Shown here: positions 27,551-37,604 of the stretch, piece by piece | Numbering within the stretch: position 1 is the stretch's first letter | Layout of the letters: each line of letters starts with the position of its first letter | Assembly: GCF_003072065.1 (NCBI RefSeq) | Contig: NZ_QCYG01000001.1 | Coordinates: 432,794-496,793 of the forward strand | Direction: 5' to 3' | Length of the DNA stretch: 64,000 nt | Origin: Thalassorhabdomicrobium marinisediminis | GTDB taxonomy: Bacteria > Pseudomonadota > Alphaproteobacteria > Rhodobacterales > Rhodobacteraceae | Notes under the pieces: generated by a model | The model's database searches: none | Told to the model about the DNA's origin: nothing | The model's input: the letters and a program-made list of their open reading frames with translations, nothing else | Made by a program: the position numbers and the translations under genes

Positions 27551-28363
27551 TCAGTCCTTGTTGGGCGACATGTCGGGCGCGTCGACCGCCTTCATGCCCA
27601 CCACGTGATAGCCTGCATCGACGTGATGCGTCTCACCGGTGACGCCGGTGCTCAGATCGGACAGAAGATAAAGGGCCGAGCCGCCCACCTCATCGATCGT
27701 CACGTTCTTGCGCAGGGGGGAGTTGTATTCGTTCCATTTCAGGATGTAGCGGAAGTCGCCGATGCCCGAGGCGGCCAGCGTCTTGATTGGCCCGGCCGAG
27801 ATCGCGTTCACGCGGATGCCGTCCTTGCCCAGATCCTCGGCCAGATAGCGCACGCTCGCCTCGAGCGCGGCCTTGGCGACGCCCATGACGTTGTAGTGCG
27901 GCATGATCCGCTCGGCGCCGTAATAGGTCAGCGTGATGGCCGAACCGCCCGCGTTCATCATCTTCTCGGCCCGTTGCATGACCGAGGTGAAGGAATAGAC
28001 GCTGATGTCCATGGTCATGGTGAAATTGTCGCGGCTGGTGTCCACGTAACGGCCGCGCAGCTCGTTCTTGTCGGAGAACCCGATGGCGTGAACGACGAAA
28101 TCGAGGCTGTCCCAATGCTCTTTCAGCCCGTCGAACAGGCTGTCGATCGAGGCCTCATCGCTCACGTCGCAGGGCAGCACGATGTCCGATCCCAAAGAGG
28201 CGGCCAAGGGCCCAACACGTTTTTTCAACGCCTCGCCCTGATAGGAAAAGGCAAGCTCGGCCCCCGCGTCGCCCAGGGCCTTTGCGATCCCCCAAGCGAT
28301 GGATTTGTCGTTGGCCAGGCCCATGATCAGCCCGCGTTTTCCCTGCATCAGATTGTTCGACAT
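27551..28363 (-). CDS. fabI: Enoyl-[acyl-carrier-protein] reductase (NADH)
   Basis: Last reductive step of each fatty acid elongation cycle. The 270 residues are an SDR-type Fab[18 protein letters not shown] binds the cofactor. The active-site tyrosines are Tyr147 and Tyr157, with Lys164 completing the Y-x6-K of [26 protein letters not shown] is the substrate-loop region. The start at 28363 ([15 protein letters not shown]) is chosen by family conservation; a long in-frame extension reaching 28669 overlaps pdxH and is not protein-like. It is divergent from pdxH and upstream of gpt. Confidence 0.96.
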   Translation of the reverse strand: MSNNLMQGKRGLIMGLANDKSIAWGIAKALGDAGAELAFSYQGEALKKRVGPLAASLGSDIVLPCDVSDEASIDSLFDGLKEHWDSLDFVVHAIGFSDKNELRGRYVDTSRDNFTMTMDISVYSFTSVMQRAEKMMNAGGSAITLTYYGAERIMPHYNVMGVAKAALEASVRYLAEDLGKDGIRVNAISAGPIKTLAASGIGDFRYILKWNEYNSPLRKNVTIDEVGGSALYLLSDLSTGVTGETHHVDAGYHVVGMKAVDAPDMSPNKD

Positions 28364-28520
28364 CCAAGACCCCTGTGTTCGGCGCGCGCGACTGGCGGCC
28401 TTCTTGCGCTTCGGTTTAGGCGATGATGACGCCTGCTTCAAGGTTCCCCGCGAAGGGGACTTGACCAAATCGGGCCCAGCGTCACCTATGGGGCGGAAGC
28501 TGAAAAGGACGAGGGCGCAG

Positions 28521-29141
28521 ATGGCGGACCGGACGGGAAAATTTGCAGGCGACGACCCTTTCGAGATCGCCCGCCGCTGGCTTGCGGAAGCCGAAACGCA
28601 AGAGCCGAACGACCCCAACGCCATCGCGCTTTCGACGGTTGATGCCGACGGCATGCCCAATGCGCGCATGGTGCTCTTGAAAGAGATTGAGGCCCACGGC
28701 GATGGGGACGGCGCCTTTGTCTTCTATACCAATTACGACAGCCAGAAGGGGCAGGAGATCGCCGCGACCGGCAAGGCGGCCTTTGTGATGCACTGGAAAT
28801 CCCTGCGCCGACAGATTCGTGTCCGCGGCACTGTGACGCGTGAAGAGGGCGCGAAAGCCGAAACTTACTACCGCTCGCGCAGTCTTAAAAGCAGGCTGGG
28901 GGCCTGGGCGTCGGAGCAGTCGCGGCCGCTCTCGTCCCGCGCGGCCCTCGTGGCCGAGGTCGCCAAGGTGACCGCGCGCCACGGCACCGATCCTGCGCGG
29001 CCGCCATTCTGGGGCGGCTTCCGAATCTCTCCGGTGGAAATCGAGTTCTGGGCCGATGGCGACTTCCGGTTGCATGACCGCTTTCGCTGGTCGCGGCAGA
29101 CGGGTGCGCAGCCCTGGTCGGTGGTGCGCCTGAACCCTTGA
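28521..29141 (+). CDS. pdxH: Pyridoxamine 5'-phosphate oxidase
   Basis: FMN enzyme that makes pyridoxal phosphate from the amine or alcohol form. The 206 residues include the entry motif [40 protein letters not shown]-like [16 protein letters not shown], and the C-terminal [18 protein letters not shown] with [15 protein letters not shown]. The ATG at 28521 is favoured by length and by GGACGAGGG in front; an in-frame ATG at 28488 is a less likely alternative. Divergent from fabI with 157 nt between starts. Confidence 0.96.
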   Translation: MADRTGKFAGDDPFEIARRWLAEAETQEPNDPNAIALSTVDADGMPNARMVLLKEIEAHGDGDGAFVFYTNYDSQKGQEIAATGKAAFVMHWKSLRRQIRVRGTVTREEGAKAETYYRSRSLKSRLGAWASEQSRPLSSRAALVAEVAKVTARHGTDPARPPFWGGFRISPVEIEFWADGDFRLHDRFRWSRQTGAQPWSVVRLNP

Positions 29142-29261
29142 AACCCACGGCACCTGCGGGTGACCGTTTGAAAAGGCTTGTAATTTTTCGGGGGCGGGTC
29201 CACGGTTCCGCCCATGGGACAGGCCTGCAGCGGCTGGGTGGCGCGTGGGCAAGGGAAGAAA

Positions 29262-29792
29262 ATGCAAGATTTACAGACTGACGAATATGAAATGGTCGGC
29301 CATGTCAAATGGTTCGACCCGGGCAAGGGGTTCGGTTTCATCGTGGCGCAGGACGGGGGCCCGGACATCCTGCTGCATGCCAATGTGCTGCGCAATTTCG
29401 GCCAATCCTCGGTGGCCGACGGCACCGAGATCGAGGTGCGGGTGATCCGTACCGACCGCGGGTTGCAAGCCTCGGAAGTGCTGCACATCCCGCAATCCGA
29501 GCGCTCGCCCGCCTCCGCTCTGGCGGATTTCGCCGATTTCGATCCGGCCGCCGTGGCCAGCGCGCCGGCCGAGCCTGCACGGGTGAAATGGTTCGACAAG
29601 GTCAAGGGCTTCGGCTTTGCCAATGTCTTCGGGTCAGACGCTGACGTCTTCGTGCATATCGAAGTCTTGCGTCTGTCCGGTCTGGCTGATCTTTTGCCCG
29701 GTGAGGCCATCGCAGTGCGGGTCATTGACGGCAAGCGCGGATTGATGGCGGCTGAGGTGTTGCCATGGGAAATCGCTCTCTCGCAGGGATGA
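29262..29792 (+). CDS. Double cold-shock-domain protein (CspA family)
   Basis: 176-residue nucleic acid binding protein with two cold-shock domains. The first (about 12-75) has GHVKWFDPGKGFGFIV and ILLHANVL. The second (about 106-170) has ARVKWFDKVKGFGFANV and VFVHIEVL. Both keep the aromatic RNP1 motif; RNP2 is clearest as the VFVHIEVL-type segment. An acidic linker (SPASALADFADFDPAA) joins them. The tandem form is usual in Rhodobacterales, where it is often a general RNA chaperone and not strictly cold induced. The start at 29262 follows AAGGGAAGAA. Its end overlaps the DUF192 gene by 28 nt. Confidence 0.93.
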   Translation: MQDLQTDEYEMVGHVKWFDPGKGFGFIVAQDGGPDILLHANVLRNFGQSSVADGTEIEVRVIRTDRGLQASEVLHIPQSERSPASALADFADFDPAAVASAPAEPARVKWFDKVKGFGFANVFGSDADVFVHIEVLRLSGLADLLPGEAIAVRVIDGKRGLMAAEVLPWEIALSQG

Positions 29793-30250
29793 TCGTCACG
29801 AGCGCCGTGGTGTCGGGCCTAGCCGGCAGCGCGTCTGCGGCCTGTACGGAGGATGAGCTGCGGATTCGTGGCGCGTTCGGTGAGGCGCGGTTCACGGTCT
29901 CGGTCGTCGATACCGTAGAAGAACGCGCGCAGGGATTGATGTTCGTCGAACAGATGGGCCGGATGGAGGGGATGCTTTTCGTCTATGACCGTCCGCAAAG
30001 CGTCAGTTTCTGGATGCGAAACACGCTGATTCCCCTTGATATGGTGTTCATCGGCGCGGATGGCATCGTCTCCAACATCCATAGCAACGCGCAACCGCTT
30101 GATGAGACGCCAATCTATGGCGGCCATGCCGTGCAATATGTGCTTGAGGTGAACGGCGGCATGGCGGACCGGCTGGGGCTGGCCGCGGGGGATGAGGTCC
30201 AGCATCCAAGCCTTGGGGCGGACGCGGCCTGGCCCTGCGCAGAAAAATAG
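29765..30250 (+). CDS. DUF192 family secreted protein
   Basis: 161 residues with a signal peptide (MGNRSLAGMIVTSAVVSGLAGSASA, cleaved near 25). The DUF192 core shows RAQGLMFVEQMGRMEGMLFVYDR and SFWMRNTLIPLDMVFIGADG. The function of the family is unknown; it is a small beta-rich periplasmic protein. The 28-nt overlap with the preceding cold-shock gene in another frame implies translational coupling. Confidence 0.9.
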   Translation: MGNRSLAGMIVTSAVVSGLAGSASAACTEDELRIRGAFGEARFTVSVVDTVEERAQGLMFVEQMGRMEGMLFVYDRPQSVSFWMRNTLIPLDMVFIGADGIVSNIHSNAQPLDETPIYGGHAVQYVLEVNGGMADRLGLAAGDEVQHPSLGADAAWPCAEK

Positions 30251-30310
30251 AAAATTTCCGAAAAAAGCACTTTTCAACCGCGCGTGTAGGGATTAGATGA
30301 GGCCTCGGAT

Positions 30311-30387
30311 CGGGGCGTGGCGCAGCCTGGTAGCGCACCTGTTTTGGGTACAGGGGGTCGGATGTTCGAATCATCTCGCCCCGACCA
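30311..30387 (+). tRNA. tRNA-Pro (anticodon TGG)
   Basis: 77 nt including an encoded CCA. The acceptor stem CGGGGCG pairs with CGCCCCG, the D arm is GCGCAGCCTGGTAGCGC, and the anticodon stem CCTGT/ACAGG encloses TTTGGGT, giving anticodon TGG. The T arm is GGATG-TTCGAAT-CATCT. Confidence 0.97.
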
Positions 30388-30424
30388 CTTCTTCAAAAAC
30401 CCAACCTCTCACAAGAACCGTCTG

Positions 30425-30883
30425 TCAGAGGAGCCGCCCGCCGGCGGCTTGCAACACGCGGGCCACTTCCGCTTGGACCTCCGGATCGGGCAGGCGCAGC
30501 AGCACCGCGCCGCCCTGGCGTTGCGGCACCCGGATATAAAGGTCGGCGGTGACGAGATAGCCCTGCGCCGTGGATTCGCCGCTGAAGGCGGTCACGAAGG
30601 TGGGCAAGTCCTGAACAGTTCCGTCGTAGCCGAGGATCAGCGCGGCAGCTGCGTTCGGGTCGGGCAGGGCGGCACAGAAAACCTGATTCCGACGGGGACG
30701 CGACAGCGTGCGCGCGGGTCCGTCGCAGACATCGGCGGCCAGTTCGAACAGGCCCGCAGGGTAAGTGTCGAAAAAGGCGCGCTGCAAACCCGCAGGTGGG
30801 GAGGGCGCCGGCGCGACACCAGATGTGGGGCCCTGAGTGCAACCCGCTACAATGAGAGCCACGAACGCGACGGTTTTACGCAT
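30425..30883 (-). CDS. Small lipoprotein of unknown function
   Basis: 152 residues starting MRKTVAFVALIVAGCTQ, with a lipobox-like VAGC (lipidated Cys15), so probably an envelope lipoprotein. After a Pro/Ala-rich linker the body has AFFDTYPAGLFELAADVCDGPARTL and VFCAALPDPNAAAALILGYDG, with two cysteines that could pair. I do not recognise the family. It is convergent with tRNA-Pro and divergent from nrdJ. Confidence 0.72.
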   Translation of the reverse strand: MRKTVAFVALIVAGCTQGPTSGVAPAPSPPAGLQRAFFDTYPAGLFELAADVCDGPARTLSRPRRNQVFCAALPDPNAAAALILGYDGTVQDLPTFVTAFSGESTAQGYLVTADLYIRVPQRQGGAVLLRLPDPEVQAEVARVLQAAGGRLL

Positions 30884-31436
30884 GTCTCTGCCTTCGATCT
30901 TGGACGTTGTGACAAGTCTGACACAGACTTTGCCCTGACCCCAGCACCGAATCCCCCCACGAACAGCCGCACAGGCAGCGCTGTGGATAATTCACGTAAA
31001 AGGTGAGCCGCGCCCGCTAAATCCATAGGGACTATAACGCTTTCCGGATCGGTGGCCGCTCCGAAGGCACAGACCCCACCTGTGCGTAACCTTGAGGATG
31101 AATTATCAACCGTGTCCGGCGGCTGGTGTCTTGTCCCGGTCAAGATATTTAAATCCAGATTTGGGGTAAAAATTCCGTTGACCCACAAGGTGTAGTTAGG
31201 CCAGTTTGTGCGGGCTGGATCGGACAACACAATATCTGGTGTTTCTCCCGGCATGGGACAGTTTTCAGGATATGGGCACCATATGTGCCTCGAACCTTTG
31301 GGTCGCCCCCGGTGGGCACCGGTCTCATGCTGCACGCCTGATTGTCGGGCCAGCGCACAGGATTTCGGCCGCAGGGGCCGGGGGCAAGGGACACGGCGCT
31401 GCAACGACAGGCCATCAGAACAAAGGCAAGGGCACG
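30884..31436. other. 553-nt intergenic region upstream of nrdJ
   Basis: This gap between the lipoprotein start and nrdJ holds the putative NrdR box pair (31196-31242) and a candidate promoter: TTGTGC at 31206-31211, and CAATAT at 31230-31235 overlapping the box. A minus-strand open frame (30847-31404) runs through it. It overlaps the lipoprotein start and the NrdR site and has no recognisable domain, so I do not call it a gene. I see no cobalamin riboswitch pattern despite the B12-dependent enzyme downstream. Confidence 0.6.
31196..31242. promoter_or_regulatory. Putative NrdR box pair upstream of nrdJ
   Basis: ACACAATATCTGGTGT (31227-31242) closely fits the NrdR consensus (acaCwAtATaTwGtgt). 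A weaker site at 31196-31211, matching mainly in its right half (TTTGTG), lies exactly 15 bp upstream, the spacing used by tandem NrdR boxes. NrdR represses ribonucleotide reductase genes in response to ATP/dATP. Confidence 0.6.
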
Positions 31437-34400
31437 ATGAAGATCGAACGCAATTTCACGACTTCGGGACAGGACGCTTACGCAGAGGTGGCCTTCAAAA
31501 CCGCAACCTCTGAGATCCGGAACCCGGATGGAACCATCGTCTTCAAGCTCGACAATTGCGAGATCCCCAAAGCCTGGAGCCAGGTTGCCTCGGACGTCAT
31601 CGCGCAGAAATACTTCCGCAAGGCGGGCGTGCCCTCGGCAACCGAAAAGGTCGCAGAAAAGGGTGTTCCGGAATTCCTGTGGCGGTCGGTGCCCGCAAAA
31701 GGGGCCACGCTGGGGGGGGAGACCTCGGCCAAGCAGGTGTTCGACCGGCTCGCCGGGGCCTGGACCTATTGGGGCTGGAAGGGCGGCTACTTCACCACCG
31801 AAGAGGATGCCCGCACCTATTTCGACGAAATGCGCTACATGCTGGCCACCCAGCGTGCGGCCCCGAACTCCCCCCAGTGGTTCAACACGGGCCTGCACTG
31901 GGCCTACGGCATCGACGGACCCGCACAGGGCCACCACTACGTAGATTACCAAACAGGCAAATTGACGAAATCAACGTCATCCTACGAGCACCCCCAACCC
32001 CACGCCTGCTTTATCCAGTCCGTCGGCGACGATCTGGTGAACGACGGTGGCATCATGGACCTTTGGGTTCGCGAGGCGCGCCTGTTCAAGTATGGCTCGG
32101 GGACGGGGACCAATTTCTCCTCGCTGCGCGGCGAAGGCGAACCCCTTTCGGGTGGCGGCAAGTCGTCCGGCCTCATGGGCTTTTTGAAGATCGGCGACCG
32201 GGCTGCGGGCGCGATCAAGTCTGGCGGCACCACGCGGCGTGCGGCGAAAATGGTCATCGTCGATGCGGATCACCCCGACATCGAAGAGTTCATCAACTGG
32301 AAGGTGCTGGAAGAGCAGAAAGTGGCGTCGATCGTCGCAGGCTCCAAGATGCACGAACAGAAGCTCAACGAGATCTTCGCCGCCATTCGCGGCTGGGACG
32401 GGGCCGAGGCTGACGCCTATGACCCAAAGAAGAACGAGCAACTGAAACAGGCCGTGCGCGGCGCGAAAAAGGTTGCCATTCCGGAGACTTATATCAAGCG
32501 CGTGCTGGATTACGCCAAGCAGGGCCACACCAGCATCGAATTCCCGACCTATGACACCGACTGGGATTCCGAGGCTTACAACTCGGTCTCGGGCCAAAAC
32601 TCGAACAACTCGATTCGGGTCACGGACGCCTTCCTCAAGGCGGTCGAGAACGACGAGAACTGGAAGTTGATCAATCGCCGCAACGGTGAGGTCGCCAAGA
32701 TCATCAAGGCGCGCGACCTGTGGGAAAAGGTCGGCCACGCCGCATGGGCCTGTGCCGATCCGGGCATCCAGTATCACGATACGGTCAACGCCTGGCACAC
32801 CTGCCCGGAAGATGGCGCGATTCGTGGCTCCAACCCGTGCTCGGAATACATGTTCCTTGACGACACGGCCTGCAATCTGGCGTCGATGAACCTGCTGACC
32901 TTCTACAAGGACGGTGAGTTTCAGGTCGAGGACTACATGCACGCATCGCGCCTCTGGACCGTGACGCTGGAAATCTCGGTGATGATGGCGCAGTTCCCCT
33001 CCAAGGAAATCGCCCAGCGCTCCTACGACTTCCGCACGCTGGGTCTGGGCTATGCCAACATCGGCGGGCTGCTGATGAACATGGGGCTGGGCTACGACAG
33101 TGACGAAGGCCGCGCCATGGCCGGTGCGCTGACCGCGATCATGACCGGCGTGAGCTACGCCACCTCGGCCGAGATGGCCGGTGAGCTTGGCCCCTTCGCC
33201 GGGTTCAAGAAAAACCGCGCGCACATGCTGCGCGTGATCCGCAACCACCGCAACGCGGCCTATGGCGCCTCGGACGGCTATGACGCGCTCGACATCAAGC
33301 CTGTGGCGCTGGATCACGCCAACTGCCCTGACAGCCGGCTCGTGGATATTGCTATGTCCACATGGGATGAGGCGCTGAAACTGGGCGAGAAGCACGGCTA
33401 CCGCAACGCGCAAGCTACTGTGATCGCGCCCACGGGCACCATCGGGCTGGTGATGGATTGCGACACCACGGGAATCGAGCCGGACTTCGCGCTGGTGAAG
33501 TTCAAGAAGCTCGCCGGGGGCGGATACTTCAAGATCATCAACCAGTCGGTGCCTGCCGCGCTGACCAAGCTGGGCTATTCCACCAGCCAGATCGAAGAGA
33601 TCATCGCCTACGCTGTGGGTCACGGCACGCTGGGCAACGCGCCGGGGATCAACCACACAGCGCTGGTGGGGCACGGGTTCGGGCAGGCCGAGATCGACAA
33701 GATCGAAGCGGCGCTGCCGTCGGCCTTCGACATCCGTTTCGTGTTCAACCAGTGGACCCTCGGCGAAGAGTTCTGCCGCGATGTGCTGGGCATTCCGCCC
33801 GAAAAGCTCAACGATCCGACCTTTGATCTGCTCAAGTCGCTGGGCTTCACCAAGGCGGATGTGGACGCGGCCAACGACCACGTTTGCGGCACCATGACCC
33901 TCGAAGGCGCGCCCCATCTGCGCGAAGTGCATTATTCCGTCTTCGACTGCGCCAACCCTTGCGGCAAGAAGGGCAAGCGGTTCCTGTCGGTCGAAAGCCA
34001 CATCACCATGATGGCGGCCGCGCAGTCCTTCATCTCGGGCGCGATCTCGAAGACCATCAACATGGCCAATGACGCGACGATCGAGGATTGCCAGAAAGCC
34101 TATGAGCTGTCGTGGTCGCTGGGGATCAAGGCCAACGCCCTCTACCGTGACGGCTCCAAGCTCAGCCAGCCGCTGGCGGCAGCGCTGATCGAGGACGATG
34201 AAGAAGCCGAAGAAATCCTCGAAAGCGGCAACACGATGGAAAAGGCCCAAGTGATCGCCGAGAAGATCATCGAAAAGGTCGTCGTCAAAGAGGTCATCAA
34301 ATCCCACCGCGAAAAGATGCCCCAGCGTCGCAAGGGCTACACCCAGAAGGCCAACGTCGGCGGGCACAAGGTCTATCTGCGCACCGGCGAATACGAGAAT

Positions 34401-35117
34401 GGCAACCTGGGCGAGATCTTCATCGACATGCACAAGGAAGGCGCAGGCTTCCGGGCGATGATGAACAACTTCGCCATCGCGGTCTCGGTCGGTCTGCAAT
34501 ACGGTGTGCCGCTGGAAGAGTTTGTGGATGCCTTCACTTTCACCAAGTTCGAGCCTGCAGGCATGGTTCAGGGCAACGACAGCATCAAGAACGCGACGTC
34601 GATCCTTGACTATATCTTCCGCGAACTGGCGGTCAGCTATCTCGACCGCACCGATCTGGCCCACGTGAAGCCCGAAGGCGCGTCGTTTGACGATCTCGGC
34701 CGGGGTGAAGATGAGGGCGTGAGCAACATTCAGGACGTCTCCGAGAGCACCGCGTCGAAGTCGCTGGAAGTGCTCAAGCAGATCAGCTCGGCCGGATATC
34801 TGCGCAAGCGCGTGCCCAACGATCTGGTGGTGCTGCAAGGCGGGGCAGGGACCGTGGCCTTCTCTTCCGAGACGGATGCGGAGACTGCGATGGAAACCCT
34901 GATCCCCGCGGTGATCGCTGGCAACGGCATGACGCAGGCCACCACGACGACGACCACCGCAGTGGCATCGGGCACGGTAAACCTGACCGCGCGGGACAAG
35001 GCCAAGATGCAGGGATACGAGGGCGAAGCCTGCGGCGAATGCGGCAATTTCACCCTAGTGCGCAACGGCACCTGCATGAAATGCAACACCTGCGGCGGCA
35101 CGAGCGGATGCAGCTAA
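31437..35117 (+). CDS. nrdJ: Adenosylcobalamin-dependent ribonucleoside-diphosphate reductase (class II)
   Basis: Oxygen-independent ribonucleotide reductase that makes deoxynucleotides with a B12-derived radical. The product is 1226 residues, normal for the long alphaproteobacterial form. Visible parts are the substrate-site region with [21 protein letters not shown], the barrel segment [26 protein letters not shown], and a helical insert with [11 protein letters not shown]. The C-terminal zinc ribbon [21 protein letters not shown] ends in CS. ATG 31437 follows AAGGCAAGGG; an earlier in-frame start at 31206 would run through the NrdR site. A strong terminator lies about 105 nt downstream. 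Confidence 0.97.
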   Translation: MKIERNFTTSGQDAYAEVAFKTATSEIRNPDGTIVFKLDNCEIPKAWSQVASDVIAQKYFRKAGVPSATEKVAEKGVPEFLWRSVPAKGATLGGETSAKQVFDRLAGAWTYWGWKGGYFTTEEDARTYFDEMRYMLATQRAAPNSPQWFNTGLHWAYGIDGPAQGHHYVDYQTGKLTKSTSSYEHPQPHACFIQSVGDDLVNDGGIMDLWVREARLFKYGSGTGTNFSSLRGEGEPLSGGGKSSGLMGFLKIGDRAAGAIKSGGTTRRAAKMVIVDADHPDIEEFINWKVLEEQKVASIVAGSKMHEQKLNEIFAAIRGWDGAEADAYDPKKNEQLKQAVRGAKKVAIPETYIKRVLDYAKQGHTSIEFPTYDTDWDSEAYNSVSGQNSNNSIRVTDAFLKAVENDENWKLINRRNGEVAKIIKARDLWEKVGHAAWACADPGIQYHDTVNAWHTCPEDGAIRGSNPCSEYMFLDDTACNLASMNLLTFYKDGEFQVEDYMHASRLWTVTLEISVMMAQFPSKEIAQRSYDFRTLGLGYANIGGLLMNMGLGYDSDEGRAMAGALTAIMTGVSYATSAEMAGELGPFAGFKKNRAHMLRVIRNHRNAAYGASDGYDALDIKPVALDHANCPDSRLVDIAMSTWDEALKLGEKHGYRNAQATVIAPTGTIGLVMDCDTTGIEPDFALVKFKKLAGGGYFKIINQSVPAALTKLGYSTSQIEEIIAYAVGHGTLGNAPGINHTALVGHGFGQAEIDKIEAALPSAFDIRFVFNQWTLGEEFCRDVLGIPPEKLNDPTFDLLKSLGFTKADVDAANDHVCGTMTLEGAPHLREVHYSVFDCANPCGKKGKRFLSVESHITMMAAAQSFISGAISKTINMANDATIEDCQKAYELSWSLGIKANALYRDGSKLSQPLAAALIEDDEEAEEILESGNTMEKAQVIAEKIIEKVVVKEVIKSHREKMPQRRKGYTQKANVGGHKVYLRTGEYENGNLGEIFIDMHKEGAGFRAMMNNFAIAVSVGLQYGVPLEEFVDAFTFTKFEPAGMVQGNDSIKNATSILDYIFRELAVSYLDRTDLAHVKPEGASFDDLGRGEDEGVSNIQDVSESTASKSLEVLKQISSAGYLRKRVPNDLVVLQGGAGTVAFSSETDAETAMETLIPAVIAGNGMTQATTTTTTAVASGTVNLTARDKAKMQGYEGEACGECGNFTLVRNGTCMKCNTCGGTSGCS

Positions 35118-35219
35118 GGGACAAGGTTCCGGGGCGGGTGCGCTCGCCCCTGGTGCGGATCGGGCCGACAGGCAATAAACTTTGAGCGGTAAACTATGAG
35201 CCCGATCAGCAAGACTAAC

Positions 35220-35245
35220 GGGGCCCCATCGCGGGGCCCTTTTTT
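35220..35245 (+). terminator. Intrinsic terminator of nrdJ
   Basis: A 7-bp perfect stem (GGGCCCC 35221-35227 with GGGGCCC 35233-35239) around ATCGC is followed directly by six T. It lies about 100 nt behind the nrdJ stop. Confidence 0.92.
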
Positions 35246-35336
35246 ATAGCCGGTTGCGGCGGTCTTGGGCGGAACTTCACCCGAGCTTTCGGCGTTACAA
35301 CCTTAAGGCTATCCAAGATCGATCAGGGACGAGGTC

Positions 35337-36143
35337 ATGCTCACGTCATCATCCAGCACATCCGCTCAAACGTCGCCGAGCAAAGCAGGGCTTGCCGCTT
35401 TGCCGGACCTGTCGCAGGTGGCGCTGTTTCTGGATTTTGACGGCACGCTGGTCGAGATTGCCGAGCGGCCCGATGCCATCATCGTTCCCGATGATCTGCC
35501 TGCAACCTTGCGCGCCTTGGATGACGCAACCGGGGGCGCGGTGGCCGTTGTTTCGGGCCGACGGCTGGATGAGTTGGACGCATGGCTCACGGGGTTCGAC
35601 GGCGTGCTCATCGGATCCCACGGGGCGGAAACGCGGAACGGTGCGGACGCAGGTGGGGACGGCGCCGCCCATACCGGCCGAGCGTTCAGTGACGCGCGTG
35701 ATCGGCTGAGGGGCTGGGTCGCAGGGCGCGACGGTGTTCTGCTGGAAGAAAAGCCAGCCTCGCTGGTGCTGCATTACCGCCAGGTCCCCACGTGCGAGGG
35801 GGCCTGCGCTGACATCATGGACACGGTGGCGAGTGACCTGCCGGGGTTCGAAGTCCGTCCGTCAAAGATGGCGTTCGAGCTGATGCCGAAATCCGTTTCA
35901 AAGGAAACCGTTGTGCAGGATCTCATGACGCGCTGGTCCGGGCGCATCCCGGTGGCCATCGGCGATGACCGCACCGATGAGGGGATGTTTCGCGCAGCAC
36001 AAGCGTTGGGCGGCACGGGGATCAAGGTCGGTGAGGGGGACACCCTCGCCAGCAGCAGGTTGCCCGACGTTACGGCGCTGCGCGCGCTTCTGGCCGATTG
36101 GCTCGAGGCCGAAGCAAGGGGGGTGACATGCCGAACCGCCTGA
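35337..36143 (+). CDS. otsB: Trehalose-6-phosphate phosphatase
   Basis: HAD-family phosphatase that removes phosphate from trehalose-6-phosphate. The 268 residues show the nucleophile motif LFLDFDGTLVEI with Asp33 and Asp35, GSHGAE near 90, the KPASLVLHYR segment, and the Mg site AIGDDRTDEGMF. It comes first in an otsB-otsA pair; the otsA start lies 16 nt inside its end, so the two are translationally coupled. Trehalose serves as a compatible solute and stress protectant. Confidence 0.95.
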   Translation: MLTSSSSTSAQTSPSKAGLAALPDLSQVALFLDFDGTLVEIAERPDAIIVPDDLPATLRALDDATGGAVAVVSGRRLDELDAWLTGFDGVLIGSHGAETRNGADAGGDGAAHTGRAFSDARDRLRGWVAGRDGVLLEEKPASLVLHYRQVPTCEGACADIMDTVASDLPGFEVRPSKMAFELMPKSVSKETVVQDLMTRWSGRIPVAIGDDRTDEGMFRAAQALGGTGIKVGEGDTLASSRLPDVTALRALLADWLEAEARGVTCRTA

Positions 36144-37600
36144 TCGTCCTGTCCAACCGCATTCCCACCGATGGCCCCCCATCGGGGGGGCTTGTCGTCG
36201 CATTGCATGAGCTTCTGGCCGAACGGGGCGGGCTCTGGATCGGGTCGTCGGGCACCTTCGCCGAGACCCCCGGCGAAGAGCTGCAACCGGTGCCGACCGT
36301 TGATGGCTACGACAAAGCCACCTTTGACCTCACCGCGCAAGAGCACGAGGATTTCTATCTCGGCTACGCCAATTCCGTGCTCTGGCCCCTGTGTCACCAC
36401 CGGACCGATCTGCTCGCCCTCGACCGGCGTTATGCGGCGGCCTATGATACGGTGAATGCCCGCGTGGCGCGGATGCTGGCCAAGGTGATCGGGCCGGACG
36501 ATCTGGTCTGGGTCCACGACTATCACTTCCTGCCCATCGCCTATGAACTGCGCCGCCTGAACGTGACCGCGCGCATCGGGCTGTTCCTGCACATTCCGTT
36601 CCCGACCTCGCCGGACCTCATGGCGCTGCCCGAACAGAAAGAGTTCTTTCACTGGCTGGCCGCCTTCGATCTGGTCGGTTTGCAGACCGAAGCCGATGTC
36701 GCCCGCTGTCTGTCGGGTTTCCGCGAACAGCGGGAAGGGGAGCTGTTGCTGAACGGGCGGGTGAAATTCGGCCCTCGGGTATTTCAGGTCCGGTCCTTCC
36801 CCATCGGCATCGACGGCGCGGCCTTCCGCGACCTCGCCGAACGGGATGCACCGCTCGACCCGCTGCACCTTGGCAAGAACACGCGGCTGGCGATTGGCGT
36901 GGACCGCCTGGACTATTCCAAGGGCTTGCCGCAGCGGATCAAGGGGTTCGCCCGCTGGCTCGAGACGCGAAAACCCGGAACAGACCGCGCGACGCTGTTG
37001 CAGATCACCCCGCCCTCGCGCGAGGCGGTCGAAGCCTATCAGGAGATCACGACCGAGCTGGAAACCCTGACCGGGCGCACCAACGGCCAATTCGGAGAGA
37101 TTGACTGGACCCCGGTGCGCCTGATCGAAAACGGCGTCCCGCGGGAGGTTCTGGCCCCGCTTTATCGCAGGGCCGATCTTGCGCTGGTCACGCCGCTGGC
37201 CGATGGCATGAACCTTGTAGCGAAAGAGTTCGTCGCAGCGCAGGACGCGGAGGATCCCGGCGTGCTGATCCTTTCGAACGCTGCCGGTGCGGCGGAACAG
37301 ATGGTCGATGCGCTGATCGTCAATGCCCATGATGCAGATGAGATCAGCGAGGCGATCGAGCGTGCGCTGACCATGCCGCTTACTGAGCGAAAGGCCCGCC
37401 ATGCGGCGCTGATGAAAGTGGTCGAGGACACGGACATTGCCACTTGGGGCGCGAGCTACATCGACTGTCTGCGCACCTCGGGTGAGGGTGGCGGCACATC
37501 CTCGCGTTTGCAGGATCTTCTGAGCGCATTGAAACGAGGCGAGCAGTTGCAACCGGCTCCGGTCGATCTGACGCCAAAGACCGAAGAACAGGCGGAATGA
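36128..37600 (+). CDS. otsA: Alpha,alpha-trehalose-phosphate synthase
   Basis: GT20 glycosyltransferase joining UDP-glucose and glucose-6-phosphate. The 490 residues contain the N-terminal NRLIVLSNRIP, the substrate-binding VWVHDYHFLPIAYELR and LFLHIPFPTSP, the donor-site VDRLDYSKGLPQRIKGF, and LVTPLADGMNLVAKEFVA. The start at 36128 matches the family N-terminus and overlaps otsB by 16 nt. The gene converges on a phosphotransferase gene with only 4 nt between stops. Confidence 0.96.
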   Translation: MPNRLIVLSNRIPTDGPPSGGLVVALHELLAERGGLWIGSSGTFAETPGEELQPVPTVDGYDKATFDLTAQEHEDFYLGYANSVLWPLCHHRTDLLALDRRYAAAYDTVNARVARMLAKVIGPDDLVWVHDYHFLPIAYELRRLNVTARIGLFLHIPFPTSPDLMALPEQKEFFHWLAAFDLVGLQTEADVARCLSGFREQREGELLLNGRVKFGPRVFQVRSFPIGIDGAAFRDLAERDAPLDPLHLGKNTRLAIGVDRLDYSKGLPQRIKGFARWLETRKPGTDRATLLQITPPSREAVEAYQEITTELETLTGRTNGQFGEIDWTPVRLIENGVPREVLAPLYRRADLALVTPLADGMNLVAKEFVAAQDAEDPGVLILSNAAGAAEQMVDALIVNAHDADEISEAIERALTMPLTERKARHAALMKVVEDTDIATWGASYIDCLRTSGEGGGTSSRLQDLLSALKRGEQLQPAPVDLTPKTEEQAE

Positions 37601-37604
37601 ACGC

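Noticed and set aside
30847..31404. Minus-strand frame of 185 residues upstream of the lipoprotein
   Set aside because: Overlaps the lipoprotein start and the NrdR site, has no recognisable domain and no good ribosome binding site. A short real gene within it cannot be fully excluded.
30884..31436. Cobalamin riboswitch before the B12-dependent nrdJ
   Set aside because: No B12-box or characteristic stems were seen; the NrdR-like sites explain regulation better.
31977..34838. 953-residue minus-strand frame inside nrdJ
   Set aside because: Antisense shadow of the highly conserved nrdJ coding sequence.
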